A stretch of DNA of 64,000 nucleotides from CAXXOK01 sp963666755 (GCA_963666755.2 CAXXGW010000009.1:1798001-1862000); one strand, 5' to 3'; positions 42,970-51,664 are shown, numbered from the stretch's first letter. Translations and numbers: made by a program. The notes: generated by a model from the sequence alone, not told the origin.

Positions 42970-45509
42970 ACTATCCCAAGGAATTAGCCGCCTTGCCCCA
43001 ATGGGTCTGCTGGCATCTGGAGCCGGATCCCAAAGGTGGGAAAGCCCGCAAGGTGCCGTATAACCCAACGACTGGACGCAAGGCTTCTTCGACCGATCCC
43101 AAGTCCTGGGTGCCGCTGGAACAGGCCGTGACCGCCCAGCAGCAATATCACTACAAGGGGCTGGGTTTTGTGTTCATGGCGGAGGGTGGCGTTGTTGGCG
43201 TGGACATTGACCATTGCGTGGAACTTGGCGCTCTCAACCAGATCGCAAATGAGATTGTGAAGCGTTATCCCACCTACACCGAGGTGTCGCCCTCGGGCAC
43301 GGGGCTGCACCTGTTCTACCGGGGTACGCTCACCGCAAAGGGCAACAAGAACTCCGATACCGGGGTTGAAATGTATTCACACAGCCGCTTCTTTACCATG
43401 ACTGGAAACCGTCTTGAAGATACCCCTGCGGAGATTGCCGACGGGATAGAAGCATTGCCGTGGATCCATGAAACCTACATCGCCAAACAGAAGCAAACAA
43501 GGAAAGCCAAAACCAGCAAGGCACTGCGCTCCTACTCCCTCTCTGACGAGCAGGTGCTCGAAAAGGCGCGCTCAGCCCAAAACGCGGAGAGCTTTTCCGG
43601 CCTCTGGGACGGGCAGTGGCAGGATGCATATGGCAGCCAATCCGAAGCTGACCTTGCCCTGTGCTGCTCGCTGGCGTTCTGGACGGGCAAAGACCCTGCC
43701 CAGATGGATCGGCTGTTTCGGCAGTCGAAACTGTTCCGTGAAAAATGGGATACCGTTCACCATGCCGACGGGGCGACTTACGGCGCGGAAACCATTCAGC
43801 AGGCGCTGGAGCGTACCGAGGATACCTACTCCCCGGAGGGCGAACCGGCGATTCTGGAGCGCAACCGGCGATACTACCGAAACAAGGGCGATAGCGTCTA
43901 CCCGCTGACTAACTTCATTATCCGACCTCTCGAGATGCTGATTTCGGATGAGGAAACGCACATGACCTGCGATTTGTTGACCTTGCGCGGCGAAACCTTC
44001 CGGCAAACCTTCATGACCACCGATTTTAGCAGCGCCCAGAAATGGAAAGCGGTGCTCAACAAACGAACCATCGCGCTGAGCTTTTCGGGGTCGGATGGCG
44101 ATCTGGAAGCGCTCAAGACATTCCTGTCCGACTTGCCCTGGGAAAAGAAAACGGGCGTGAAGGCGCTTGGTCTCTACCACAGGGGTCACAGTTGGATATT
44201 CGTTGGCAAGAAGGCTGCCTTCACGGCGGAGGGACAGACGGTAGACGATGTTGTTCAACTGGAGAAGTTCGCGTCCATCGACACAGATATCCTTTCGCAT
44301 GATGCCATACACGCCGACCAACTACAACAAATCGGGCAAACGCTATTGAACTATAACGAACCAGCAAAAACGGTAACGGTGCTGAGCTGGTGCTGCGGCT
44401 GCTTTGCCAAGGAGATGCTTCGCAGCACAGGGATCAAGTATCCGCACCTTTTCCTGATCGGTGAGGCGGGAAGCGGCAAGTCCACTACGCTGGAACGTAT
44501 CATCCTCCCGATCTTTGGCCGCAGCAAGGTGGTGGCAGCCACACAGACCACAGCGTTTACCCTGATGAAAGACGCCGCGTCCAGCAACCTGTTCCCGCAA
44601 GCCTTGGATGAATTTAAGCCCTCCAAGATCGACCGTATTCGGTTGGGGGCGCTCTACAACCATTTCCGCGACAGTTACGACGGCCATGAAGGCGTTCGTG
44701 GCCGAGCCGATCAATCGCAGGTATCCTATGCGCTGCTCGCGCCCATGGTCATCGCCGGTGAGGAATCGCCTGATGAACCTGCGATCCGGGAGCGAAGCAT
44801 GGAACTGCTCTTTAGCAAAAAGGATCTCAAGGATGCCGGTGCGCGGGCAGCGTTCGGGCACATCAGCGGGATGCGGGACACGCTTACCTCGCTGGGACGG
44901 GGCTTGCTGGATACGGCGCTGACGCTGGATGAGGAGGCATTGGCAAAGTGGTATACGGAAGCGGAAACCATGTTCTCCAGCAGCCTACCCTCCCGAACCG
45001 TGAACAACTTGGCATGCTGCATGGTCGGATTGCGGCTCCTGGAACGGCTTTGCCAGCGCCTTGGCTTGTCCTGGCAACAGGTGTTCTCCATGGATCTAAC
45101 TGTATGCGCCAAGCATATCGAGTATGGCGTCCATGAGTACTTGTTTGACGGAGGCGACAGCAACAAGAGCGTGGTCGAGCAAACGCTGGAGATTATGGCG
45201 CGCATGGGCTTAAGCGACGAGGAATGCCGGGAGCTTGAGGATGGCAAGATTGCGATCCATTTTCACGGGGTCTACGACCGGTTCACCCAGTATCGCCGCG
45301 ATCACGCGATCTTTGGCGAGTGCCTCATCTTTACGCAGTTCATGAAACAACTGCGCAAGTCGGATTTGTATCTGGAAACCAAGACCGTCCGGTTTGCGGA
45401 TGGGCCCAAAAAGGCGGTGATCCTCAACCATGAACAGCTTACAAACCGTTGTGACATCGAGAGTTTTCTGCATACACATGCCAAGCCGTTGGACGGAACC
45501 TCTCTGTAA
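42966..45509 (+). CDS. Phage primase-helicase (AEP primase fused to SF3-like ATPase)
   Basis: 847 residues. The N-terminal part KGLGFVFMAEGGVVGVDIDHC supplies D80 and D82, the metal-binding D-x-D of archaeo-eukaryotic primases (bifunctional primase/polymerase type), and RFFTMTGNRL is a later conserved strand. The C-terminal half is an ATPase with Walker A GEAGSGKST (499-507) and VSYALLAPMVIAGEESPDEPAIRER. Such fusions prime and unwind DNA at phage origins. It is the last gene of the early replication block and is followed by a 146-base non-coding stretch with unusual repeats, a likely origin candidate. Confidence 0.88.
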   Translation: MNYPKELAALPQWVCWHLEPDPKGGKARKVPYNPTTGRKASSTDPKSWVPLEQAVTAQQQYHYKGLGFVFMAEGGVVGVDIDHCVELGALNQIANEIVKRYPTYTEVSPSGTGLHLFYRGTLTAKGNKNSDTGVEMYSHSRFFTMTGNRLEDTPAEIADGIEALPWIHETYIAKQKQTRKAKTSKALRSYSLSDEQVLEKARSAQNAESFSGLWDGQWQDAYGSQSEADLALCCSLAFWTGKDPAQMDRLFRQSKLFREKWDTVHHADGATYGAETIQQALERTEDTYSPEGEPAILERNRRYYRNKGDSVYPLTNFIIRPLEMLISDEETHMTCDLLTLRGETFRQTFMTTDFSSAQKWKAVLNKRTIALSFSGSDGDLEALKTFLSDLPWEKKTGVKALGLYHRGHSWIFVGKKAAFTAEGQTVDDVVQLEKFASIDTDILSHDAIHADQLQQIGQTLLNYNEPAKTVTVLSWCCGCFAKEMLRSTGIKYPHLFLIGEAGSGKSTTLERIILPIFGRSKVVAATQTTAFTLMKDAASSNLFPQALDEFKPSKIDRIRLGALYNHFRDSYDGHEGVRGRADQSQVSYALLAPMVIAGEESPDEPAIRERSMELLFSKKDLKDAGARAAFGHISGMRDTLTSLGRGLLDTALTLDEEALAKWYTEAETMFSSSLPSRTVNNLACCMVGLRLLERLCQRLGLSWQQVFSMDLTVCAKHIEYGVHEYLFDGGDSNKSVVEQTLEIMARMGLSDEECRELEDGKIAIHFHGVYDRFTQYRRDHAIFGECLIFTQFMKQLRKSDLYLETKTVRFADGPKKAVILNHEQLTNRCDIESFLHTHAKPLDGTSL

Positions 45510-45655
45510 CTGTAACTGTGTAACTCCTATTTCTATAGCTACGCGAGAAACATCTTTTCGCGCATGTGCGCGTGCGTGCGCGTGTGCGCGCGTGTATACC
45601 CCTAAAGCTCTAAATAAGGGGTTACACACGCATTTTGGTTACGGAGGCGTTCTGG
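45510..45655. other. Non-coding stretch after the primase gene with alternating purine-pyrimidine tract; origin candidate
   Basis: It starts with tgtaac repeats (three near-copies around 45505-45526), then contains 41 consecutive bases (45559-45599) that alternate purine and pyrimidine, mainly CG and TG steps, which favours left-handed Z-DNA. TGTGTAAC (45519-45526) and GTTACACA (45620-45627) form an inverted pair around it. These features beside the primase-helicase gene make a replication origin or regulatory node possible. Confidence 0.4.
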
Positions 45656-45952
45656 ATGGCAGAACGTGATATCGTGGCCGCCATCCTGCGTCATCTCAAG
45701 AAAACCCCTTTTTACTTCGCCTGGAAAACCCATGGCGGCATGTACGGCACGGCCGGGATCCCGGACGTGATCGTCTGCTACCGAGGTCGGTTCGTGGCCT
45801 TTGAGGTCAAGACCCCTTCGGGCAAGCTCACAAAATTGCAAGAAAACACGATCACAAGAATCCAGAATGCAAAGGGACAAGCCTTCAAAGTCACCTCGGC
45901 GGCAGAGGTAGCCGCGATTTTGAAAAAGCTGGAGGTTGACCCTGATGAATAG
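45656..45952 (+). CDS. VRR-NUC domain nuclease
   Basis: 98 residues from the ATG at 45656 with GGAGG 8 bases upstream. A stand-alone VRR-NUC fold of the PD-(D/E)XK group: GIPDVIVCYRGRFVAFEVK gives D37 and E50-V-K52, preceded by the helix with ERDIVAAILRHLKK. Homologues resolve branched DNA, and phages often have one at the end of the replication block, where it may act as a Holliday junction resolvase. It overlaps the next gene by 8 bases, which fits coupled translation. Confidence 0.92.
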   Translation: MAERDIVAAILRHLKKTPFYFAWKTHGGMYGTAGIPDVIVCYRGRFVAFEVKTPSGKLTKLQENTITRIQNAKGQAFKVTSAAEVAAILKKLEVDPDE

Positions 45953-46241
45953 ATCGGAAATTTGCTCCTGGGTGGAGCCGGTTTATGAAAAACGTTCCGC
46001 GATGCTTAGCAACGGCTGGCGAGCGCTGGCAGACGCCATCATCCTGCAGGCAGCGGAGGATTACCGCCGTTTAACCCGTCGGCTGATCGCGCACCCGGAC
46101 GAACTGGACAAGGAGTCTGAGAAGCGCCGCATTGAGCGGTTCCTGTGCTCGCCTTGGTTTGGCGTGCTCAGTGAACTGGATGGGCGCAGACTGCTTCGGG
46201 ATCTGAAAGCCGACATAGGCGGAATGGAGGGCGTGCAATGA
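45945..46241 (+). CDS. Small conserved phage protein upstream of the late regulator
   Basis: 98 residues starting at the ATG at 45945 within the 3' end of the VRR-NUC gene, with GGAGGT upstream. The predicted fold is helical (SAMLSNGWRALADAIILQAAEDYRRL, ESEKRRIERFLCSPWFGVLSELDG). The pattern S-x-W-F with preceding basic helix is seen in small proteins that precede DUF1492/ArpU genes in Firmicute phages. No enzymatic residues are evident. The stop overlaps the next ATG by 4 bases. Confidence 0.7.
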   Translation: MNRSEICSWVEPVYEKRSAMLSNGWRALADAIILQAAEDYRRLTRRLIAHPDELDKESEKRRIERFLCSPWFGVLSELDGRRLLRDLKADIGGMEGVQ

Positions 46242-46666
46242 CAGCGAAGGAGTATTTGAGCCAGGCCTACATGATCGATCAGCGCATCAATGCGAAACTG
46301 GAACAGGTGATGTCTTTGCGCAATACGGCTAGCCGGGCAACCAGCTTGGTATCCGATATGCCGCGCTCTTCCACCCCCAATGTCTGCCGCATGGAGGATA
46401 TCATTCTCAAGTTTATCGATACCGAGAACGATATCAACGCTGAGATTGATCAGCTTGTAGATCTCAAGCGTGAAGTGCGCTTGGTGATCAGCCAGATAAA
46501 CCATAGGGAGTACCAAACGCTGTTGGAACTGAGATACCTGTGCTTTAAAACATGGGATCAGATTGGCGACCTGATGAACTACAGCACCAAGTATATCTTC
46601 GAGCTTCATGAGCGTGCGCTAAAGAAAATCAAAGTTCCCAAAAAAGACCTGACCAAAACCGACTAA
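46238..46666 (+). CDS. DUF1492/ArpU-type late transcriptional regulator
   Basis: 142 residues. The N-terminus MTAKEYLSQAYMIDQRINAKLEQV and the sigma-70 region 4-like C-terminus REYQTLLELRYLCFKTWDQIGDLMNYSTKYIFELHERALKKIK match DUF1492-type phage regulators, whose helix-turn-helix binds upstream of late promoters. It sits exactly at the border between the early and late operons. A 10-base repeat array begins inside its last codons (46651-46684), 28 bases before a TATACT -10 at 46712. It therefore probably activates the structural operon downstream. Confidence 0.88.
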   Translation: MTAKEYLSQAYMIDQRINAKLEQVMSLRNTASRATSLVSDMPRSSTPNVCRMEDIILKFIDTENDINAEIDQLVDLKREVRLVISQINHREYQTLLELRYLCFKTWDQIGDLMNYSTKYIFELHERALKKIKVPKKDLTKTD

Positions 46667-46684
46667 AACCGACTAAAACCGACT
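46651..46684 (+). repeat. Decamer direct repeats upstream of the late promoter
   Basis: Three consecutive 10-base units (GACCAAAACC, then GACTAAAACC twice) plus a final GACT, without gaps. The period equals one helical turn, so identical bases face the same side of the DNA, as expected for cooperative activator binding. The array overlaps the 3' end of the DUF1492 gene. Confidence 0.8.
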
Positions 46685-46711
46685 TTTTCCGAATCCAATT
46701 TTGTGTTATGG

Positions 46712-46757
46712 TATACTCAGCAAGAGCGATAGGAGCGGGAGAAATCCTGCTCCTTTT
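46712..46757 (+). promoter_or_regulatory. Late promoter -10 and leader hairpin
   Basis: TATACT at 46712-46717 has no recognisable -35 at the expected place (46689-46694 reads ccgaat), consistent with an activator-dependent promoter. Fourteen bases later a 10-bp stem (46731-46740 with 46745-46754, one wobble) with a GAAA loop is followed by TTTC. This leader hairpin may be a weak terminator used for timing. Confidence 0.55.
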
Positions 46758-46780
46758 CTATGCCCTCGGAGGTGACCCCG

Positions 46781-47134
46781 ATGCCCAGACGACCCAAGCA
46801 CCCCTGTTCCCACCCCGGTTGTCCAAGGCTGACCAACAGTCGCTTCTGCGAGGAACACGCCAAGCAGGAAGCCCAGCGGTACGAACGATACCAGCGTGAC
46901 CCTGCTGTGAAGAAGCGATACGGCCGGGTTTGGAAACGGGTACGCGACCGCTTCATCGCTGCCCACCCCCTGTGCCAGCGGTGCCAGGAGCGTGGCAGGA
47001 TCACCCGTGCGCAGGAGGTTCACCACATCGTACCGTTGTCCCAAGGTGGCACGCACGATGAAACGAACCTCATGGCGCTGTGCACCTCCTGCCACTCCGA
47101 GATCACCGCCAGAGAGGGCGGTCGCTGGGGTTAG
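46781..47134 (+). CDS. HNH endonuclease of the packaging module
   Basis: 117 residues from the ATG at 46781, with GGAGGTGAC upstream. Two zinc-binding CxxC pairs (CQRCQ at 65-68 and CTSC at 101-104) frame the HNH core: EVHHIVPLSQGG with H81-H82 and NLMAL with N96. HNH proteins next to terminase genes assist DNA cleavage at cos ends in HK97-like phages, so this gene fits a cos-type packaging strategy. It is the first gene of the late operon. It is followed by a 114-base gap before the small terminase gene. Confidence 0.93.
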   Translation: MPRRPKHPCSHPGCPRLTNSRFCEEHAKQEAQRYERYQRDPAVKKRYGRVWKRVRDRFIAAHPLCQRCQERGRITRAQEVHHIVPLSQGGTHDETNLMALCTSCHSEITAREGGRWG

Positions 47135-47248
47135 GGGGGGAGTTTAACTCTCTACGGCTCACCGTTCGCCGAACGGCCTGGGGGTCACGCACATAAAAAC
47201 TGCAATTCAAACAGGGGATAAACCCAAGCAGGAAAGGGGGTACAGCGC

Positions 47249-47830
47249 ATGGCCAAAGATGGAACCAACCGGGGCGGCCGCCGTGTGCGCGCGGGAGACA
47301 AGCCCACGCCGTTGGCAGACAAAATCACGGCAGGCAAGGCAGCCAAGGTGCTGGAAGCGTCTGCCCTCAAGCCCGAAACGGCACTGACAGGGACGCTGCT
47401 CCCTTCGCCCGCAGCCCTGACCGGTACAGATATGCCGGAGCCGAGCGAATACCTCCGCGCCAATCAGAAGGACGGCAAGCCGCTCGGCGCGGATACGCTG
47501 TTCATCGAAACCTGGCGGTGGCTCAAAGAGCGCGCCTGTGACCAGTTCATCAGCCCCCGGCTCGTGGAAGCCTACGCGCAGGCATTCGCGCGTTACATCC
47601 AGTGCGAGGAAGCTATCAGCGCCTACGGCCTGCTGGGTCGGCACCCCACGACGGGCGGCGCGATCGCCAGTCCCTTTGTCAACATGAGCCAGTCTTTTCA
47701 GAAGCAGGCAAACCTGCTCTGGTACGAGATTTTCGACGTGGTCAAGCAAAACTGCACCACAGCTTTTGCGGGCAACCCGCAGGACGATATCATGGAAGCC
47801 CTCCTGTCGGGCAGAAAGGGGAAACGATGA
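47249..47830 (+). CDS. terS: Terminase small subunit (P27-like)
   Basis: 193 residues. The first 25 are basic and flexible (GTNRGGRRVRAGDKPTPLADKI). The helical remainder contains FIETWRWLKERACDQFISPRLVEAYAQAFARYIQCEEAISAYGLL and LLWYEIFDVVKQNC, the pattern of P27-family small terminases, which recognise the packaging site and activate the large subunit. AAAGGGGG precedes the ATG. The stop overlaps the following methyltransferase gene by 4 bases. The large subunit is 3.9 kb downstream because two methyltransferase genes and two small genes are inserted between. Confidence 0.85.
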   Translation: MAKDGTNRGGRRVRAGDKPTPLADKITAGKAAKVLEASALKPETALTGTLLPSPAALTGTDMPEPSEYLRANQKDGKPLGADTLFIETWRWLKERACDQFISPRLVEAYAQAFARYIQCEEAISAYGLLGRHPTTGGAIASPFVNMSQSFQKQANLLWYEIFDVVKQNCTTAFAGNPQDDIMEALLSGRKGKR

Positions 47831-49068
47831 ACACCACCGAGCGTTTTGAAAAGGTCAGTATTGACAGTCTCATCCCGTATGCACGCAATTCACGCCTTCA
47901 CAGCAAGGAGCAGATTAAACAGCTGCGCGCCAGTCTTCGGGAATTTGGCTTCGTCAATCCGTGTATCATCGACAAGGACTACAACATCATCGCTGGGCAC
48001 GGGCGCGTCATGGCGGCCAAAGAAGAAGGGATTTCGGAGATCCCCTGCGTATTTGCGGAGCACCTGACCGACGCACAGAAACGTGCCTACATCCTTGCGG
48101 ATAATCGTCTGGCGCTCAATGCCGGTTGGGACGATGAAATGCTCTCCGTGGAGCTGTCCGACCTGCAAGCCAACGCTTTTGACCTCTCCCTGCTTGGGTT
48201 CAGCGACGCGGAGATGAACAAGCTCATGGGTGGCATGGAAAACGCCAAGGATGACGATTTCGATGTGAGTGCAGAGTTGCAAAAACCCACGCTCTCCAAG
48301 CCCGGCGATCTGTGGCTGCTGGGTAACCACCGTCTGGTCTGCGGCGACAGCACCAAACCCGAAACTTATGCGCTGCTCATGGAGGGAAAGGCTGCCAATC
48401 TGGTTGTCACGGACCCGCCTTACAATGTGAACTATGAGGGCAGCGCCGGCAAAATCAAGAACGACCACATGGCAGGTGACGCTTTCTACCAATTTCTGCT
48501 GGATGCTTTTACCCAGATGGAGAAGGTCATGGCGCAGGATGCCAGCATCTACGTATTCCACGCGGACACCGAGGGACTGAATTTCCGCAAAGCGTTTACC
48601 GAAGCGGGGTTCTACCTGTCGGGCACGTGCATCTGGAAAAAACAGAGCCTTGTGCTCGGTCGCTCGCCCTACCAGTGGCAGCACGAACCGGTGTTGTTCG
48701 GCTGGAAAAAGTCCGGTAAGCACGCCTGGTTCTCCGATCGGAAGCAATCCACCATTTGGGAATTTGACAAGCCCCGAAAAAACGGCGAGCACCCCACGAT
48801 GAAGCCAATTCCACTGCTGGCCTACCCGATCGTCAACTCGTCCATGACAGGTTGCGTGGTACTCGACCCCTTCGGTGGCAGCGGCTCGACGCTCATCGCC
48901 TGTGAACAGACTGGGCGTGTGTGCCGTATGGCCGAACTGGATGAAAAGTTCTGCGACGTGATCGTCCGACGCTTCATCCAGCAGGTTGGTACGGACAAGG
49001 ACGCATACCTCTCCCGCGACGGGCAGATGATTCCGTTCTCCGCTGTGGAGGTGTCCGGCAATGGATGA
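47827..49068 (+). CDS. DNA methyltransferase with N-terminal ParB-like domain
   Basis: 413 residues. The N-terminus is a ParB/Sulfiredoxin-like domain (KVSIDSLIPYARNSRLHSKEQIKQLRASLREFGF, IIAGHGRVMAAKEEG). The catalytic domain follows as TDPPYNVNY (D196-P-P-Y199, N6-adenine or N4-cytosine motif IV) and ends with the AdoMet motif LDPFGGSGST, so it is of the beta type order. Phages often carry this fusion in the terminase region. It would methylate phage DNA and may protect it from host restriction, such as the type I system encoded just outside the prophage. Its target site is unknown. Confidence 0.93.
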   Translation: MNTTERFEKVSIDSLIPYARNSRLHSKEQIKQLRASLREFGFVNPCIIDKDYNIIAGHGRVMAAKEEGISEIPCVFAEHLTDAQKRAYILADNRLALNAGWDDEMLSVELSDLQANAFDLSLLGFSDAEMNKLMGGMENAKDDDFDVSAELQKPTLSKPGDLWLLGNHRLVCGDSTKPETYALLMEGKAANLVVTDPPYNVNYEGSAGKIKNDHMAGDAFYQFLLDAFTQMEKVMAQDASIYVFHADTEGLNFRKAFTEAGFYLSGTCIWKKQSLVLGRSPYQWQHEPVLFGWKKSGKHAWFSDRKQSTIWEFDKPRKNGEHPTMKPIPLLAYPIVNSSMTGCVVLDPFGGSGSTLIACEQTGRVCRMAELDEKFCDVIVRRFIQQVGTDKDAYLSRDGQMIPFSAVEVSGNG

Positions 49069-50500
49069 ACTTCTCACCCTCGGCTCCCTGTTTGACGGCT
49101 CCGGTGGGTTTCCGCTTGGAGCCGTTTTCAGCGGCATCCTGCCCCTCTGGGCGAGCGAAGTCGCGCCTTTTGCGATCCGGGTCACCACCAAGCGCCTGCC
49201 ATGGATGCGGCATCTGGGGGACATTCACGATATCAACGGCGCGGAAATCGAGCCTGTGGACATCATCACCTTCGGCTCGCCCTGCACGGACATGTCGGTC
49301 GCAGGGAAGCGCGCGGGGCTGGAAGGCAAGCAATCCGTCCTTTTCTACGAAGCCATCCGGATCATCCGGGAAATGAGGAACGCCACGCATGGAAAATACC
49401 CACGGTTTATCGTCTGGGAAAACGTGCCCGGCGCGTTCTCCTCGAACAAAGGCGAGGACTTCCGCGCGGTCCTCACTGCCATCATCCAGACCGCCGAGCC
49501 GGAAGCCGAGGTGCCTTCGCCTGACAAAAAGGGATGGCCGACTGCCGACGTTCTGTTGGGGAACGGATGGAGCATGGCGTACCGCACTGTCGATTCGCAA
49601 CATTTCGGCGTCGCCCAACGCCGCCGTCGTATCTACCTTGTCGCAGATTTTGGAAGCGAGTGTGCCGGCGAGATTCTATTTGAGCGCGAAGGCGTGTCAA
49701 GGGATTTTGCGCCGGGCCTCCTTGCGGGGGAAGCGTCTGCCGGACATCCTGCGGATCGCGCTGGAACAGCAGTCGCGTTTGAGCCCGGAGCAGCCTCCCG
49801 CTTAGGCGGGCACTGCTGGACGGAGCACGCCGGAACGCTTCGCGCGGATGCCGGGGATAACCAGACTGCTGTCGTGATCGACCATGCTCCGATTGCTTAT
49901 GGCATCGGGTCGATGGATTCCGAAGGGATGAAGTCCGATAATCCCCTCGTCGGTTTCTACGAAGCCCGGACCGCCAGAACGATTGATCGGGGCGGTGGCA
50001 ACCCAAGTTGTCACCAAGGCGGCATCGCCGTTTGCGCTCAGTCCGTTGTGCCCAACGAGGATAACGCATCCATTGCCTACACGATGACAACCGGCGAATT
50101 CACGCAGGTTTGCCGCGAGCAATCTCCATGCCTGCAGGCAAGGGACTACAAAGACCCGCCAGTTGTGGGCAGACAGCGCTACACCGTGCGCAGGCTAACC
50201 CCTTCAGAGTGCGCGAAGCTGCAGGGTTTCCCGGACGATTGGTGCGCAGGGCTTGAAACACCGGCTCCCACCGAGGACGAGATTACGTGGTGGGCGCAGG
50301 TGTTTGAAACCCATCGCCGGATTATGGGCGTGGCCGAAAAGCCAAGGAGCAGGAAACAGATTATCAAATGGCTGAGACAGCCTTATTCCGTGGCCGCCGA
50401 ATATATGCTTTGGGGTAATGGTGTTTCTTTGCCATGTGTGTGTTTTGCGCTTCGCGGCATCACCGCGCTGGTTGCGACGGAGCAGCAGAAAAATGTGTGA
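49061..50500 (+). CDS. DNA (cytosine-5) methyltransferase
   Basis: 479 residues, the ATG at 49061 lying inside the 3' end of the preceding methyltransferase gene. Motif I is LGSLFDGSGGFPLG, catalytic motif IV GSPCTDMS with C75, motif VI WENVPG (E120-N121-V122) and motif VIII QRRRRIYLVAD. Motifs IX-X (RRLTPSECAKLQGFP, YMLWGNGVSLP) close the protein. The variable target-recognition part lies at about residues 230-370 and is long. Together with the ParB-fused enzyme it gives the phage two modifications on the same transcript, probably anti-restriction. No partner endonuclease gene is present. Confidence 0.95.
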   Translation: MDELLTLGSLFDGSGGFPLGAVFSGILPLWASEVAPFAIRVTTKRLPWMRHLGDIHDINGAEIEPVDIITFGSPCTDMSVAGKRAGLEGKQSVLFYEAIRIIREMRNATHGKYPRFIVWENVPGAFSSNKGEDFRAVLTAIIQTAEPEAEVPSPDKKGWPTADVLLGNGWSMAYRTVDSQHFGVAQRRRRIYLVADFGSECAGEILFEREGVSRDFAPGLLAGEASAGHPADRAGTAVAFEPGAASRLGGHCWTEHAGTLRADAGDNQTAVVIDHAPIAYGIGSMDSEGMKSDNPLVGFYEARTARTIDRGGGNPSCHQGGIAVCAQSVVPNEDNASIAYTMTTGEFTQVCREQSPCLQARDYKDPPVVGRQRYTVRRLTPSECAKLQGFPDDWCAGLETPAPTEDEITWWAQVFETHRRIMGVAEKPRSRKQIIKWLRQPYSVAAEYMLWGNGVSLPCVCFALRGITALVATEQQKNV

Positions 50501-50580
50501 AAAACCCTTGATACCGCTTGCATTTTAAGGCCAGCGGAGTGATGTATGTAAGCACCCCAAGAACAAGGAGGATGCTTACC

Positions 50581-51375
50581 ATGAGGATTCACTACAACCT
50601 TTCCGGCGCCGCCCGCAAAGCCCTGGTTACCGCCATTTCCGAGGAACTGAACCTACCCGCCCATTACCAAGGCGCTCCCGCCTTCGCCTATGAGGTCGGT
50701 GGATACCAAATCGACAAGGCTGGCATGCTCGAAGGCGCTGACAACCACGGTCTGGTCGCCGACCTACGGGGTTTGCACGATTTCATGGCTGAACGGGAGG
50801 AATACGACACGATGCCTTTGGCTGAGATAAAGGATCCTGACGATTTAGAGATCCCTGAAACGGCAGCCTTGGGCGGCAAGGTCAGCCCCTACCATGACGA
50901 ACAGGAACCTCCCGCCTACGCCCAGCTGGAAGGCAACGACCTAGTGATCGAGGTTCCGCTGACGGGTTTCACGCCCGACAAGCTGGAAAACCTGATCAAG
51001 CTGGTCAAAGCGAAGGAAACACTGCTCCGAAAGGCTCTTGGTGCGGAGGACTTGCCAATTCAGCAAACCGCCGATACGCTTAGGTTTCCCTGGTTTTCCT
51101 TGGAGGGTAATACCCAAGACAATGGCGATAAGGTCAAAGCCTACACCCTGCTGGTTGAAAAACTCTGCGCGGCGGCCATGCAGCAAAAGCGCGTCACCGC
51201 CAAAGAAAAGCCCGTGGAGAATGAGAAGTTCGCGTTCCGCGTTTTCCTGATCAAGCTTGGTTTTGTGGGCGATGAGTACCGTGTTGCGAGAAAGATTCTG
51301 CTCAAAAACCTCTCCGGCAACAGTGCGTTCAAAAACGGAGCGCCCAGCAAGCAGGAGGTGGCTGTGGATGAATAA
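50581..51375 (+). CDS. Conserved phage protein of the terminase region, function unknown
   Basis: 264 residues from the ATG at 50581 with AAGGAGG 9 bases upstream. MRIHYNLSGAARKALVTAISEELNLPAHYQGAPAFAYEVGGYQIDKAG is a beta-alpha start shared with a phage family that automated tools often label virulence-related, though nothing here supports virulence. The second half (VIEVPLTGFTPDKLENLIKLVKAKETLLRKALG, FAFRVFLIKLGFVGDEYRVARKILLKNLSGNSAFKNG) is helical. Related proteins usually sit between methyltransferases and a DUF4314 protein, as here. No catalytic residues were recognised. Confidence 0.72.
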   Translation: MRIHYNLSGAARKALVTAISEELNLPAHYQGAPAFAYEVGGYQIDKAGMLEGADNHGLVADLRGLHDFMAEREEYDTMPLAEIKDPDDLEIPETAALGGKVSPYHDEQEPPAYAQLEGNDLVIEVPLTGFTPDKLENLIKLVKAKETLLRKALGAEDLPIQQTADTLRFPWFSLEGNTQDNGDKVKAYTLLVEKLCAAAMQQKRVTAKEKPVENEKFAFRVFLIKLGFVGDEYRVARKILLKNLSGNSAFKNGAPSKQEVAVDE

Positions 51376-51613
51376 GTTCCCTTCGAAGGAGATCGTGTTG
51401 GCTCTTCGCAGGCAATACCCCAAGGGTGCTCGCGTAGCGCTCGTCAGAATGAACGATCCCTACACCAAACTGCGGCCGGGCGATCTGGGCACCGTGGATT
51501 TCATTGACGATGTCGGAACCCTGTTTTGCCGATGGGACAACGGTTCCACGCTCGGCGTGGTATTCGGAGAGGACGAAATTCGCCTCTATGATAACACAGA
51601 TAATGCCGATTGA
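51368..51613 (+). CDS. DUF4314 protein
   Basis: 81 residues, ATG at 51368 overlapping the preceding stop by 8 bases. YPKGARVALVRMNDPYTKLRPGDLGTVDFIDDVGTLFCRWDNGSTLGVVFGEDEI is an SH3-like barrel with the features of DUF4314, a small family frequent in Firmicute prophages and conjugative elements. Its function is unknown. It is followed by a tandem repeat and a terminator-like hairpin just before the large terminase gene. Confidence 0.88.
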   Translation: MNKFPSKEIVLALRRQYPKGARVALVRMNDPYTKLRPGDLGTVDFIDDVGTLFCRWDNGSTLGVVFGEDEIRLYDNTDNAD

Positions 51614-51620
51614 ACAGGAA

Positions 51621-51664
51621 TAAACGCTGTCTTGAAAGAGCTTAAACGCTGTCTTGAAAGAGCT
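51621..51664 (+). repeat. Perfect tandem duplication of 22 bases
   Basis: Bases 51621-51642 and 51643-51664 are identical (unit starts TAAACGCTGTCTTGAAAGAG). The duplication repeats the left arm of the hairpin that follows, so two alternative left arms exist. Confidence 0.85.

Noticed and set aside
46651..46684. Decamer repeats as a CRISPR array
   Set aside because: The repeats are only 10 bases with no spacers between them. No CRISPR array or cas gene was found in the window.
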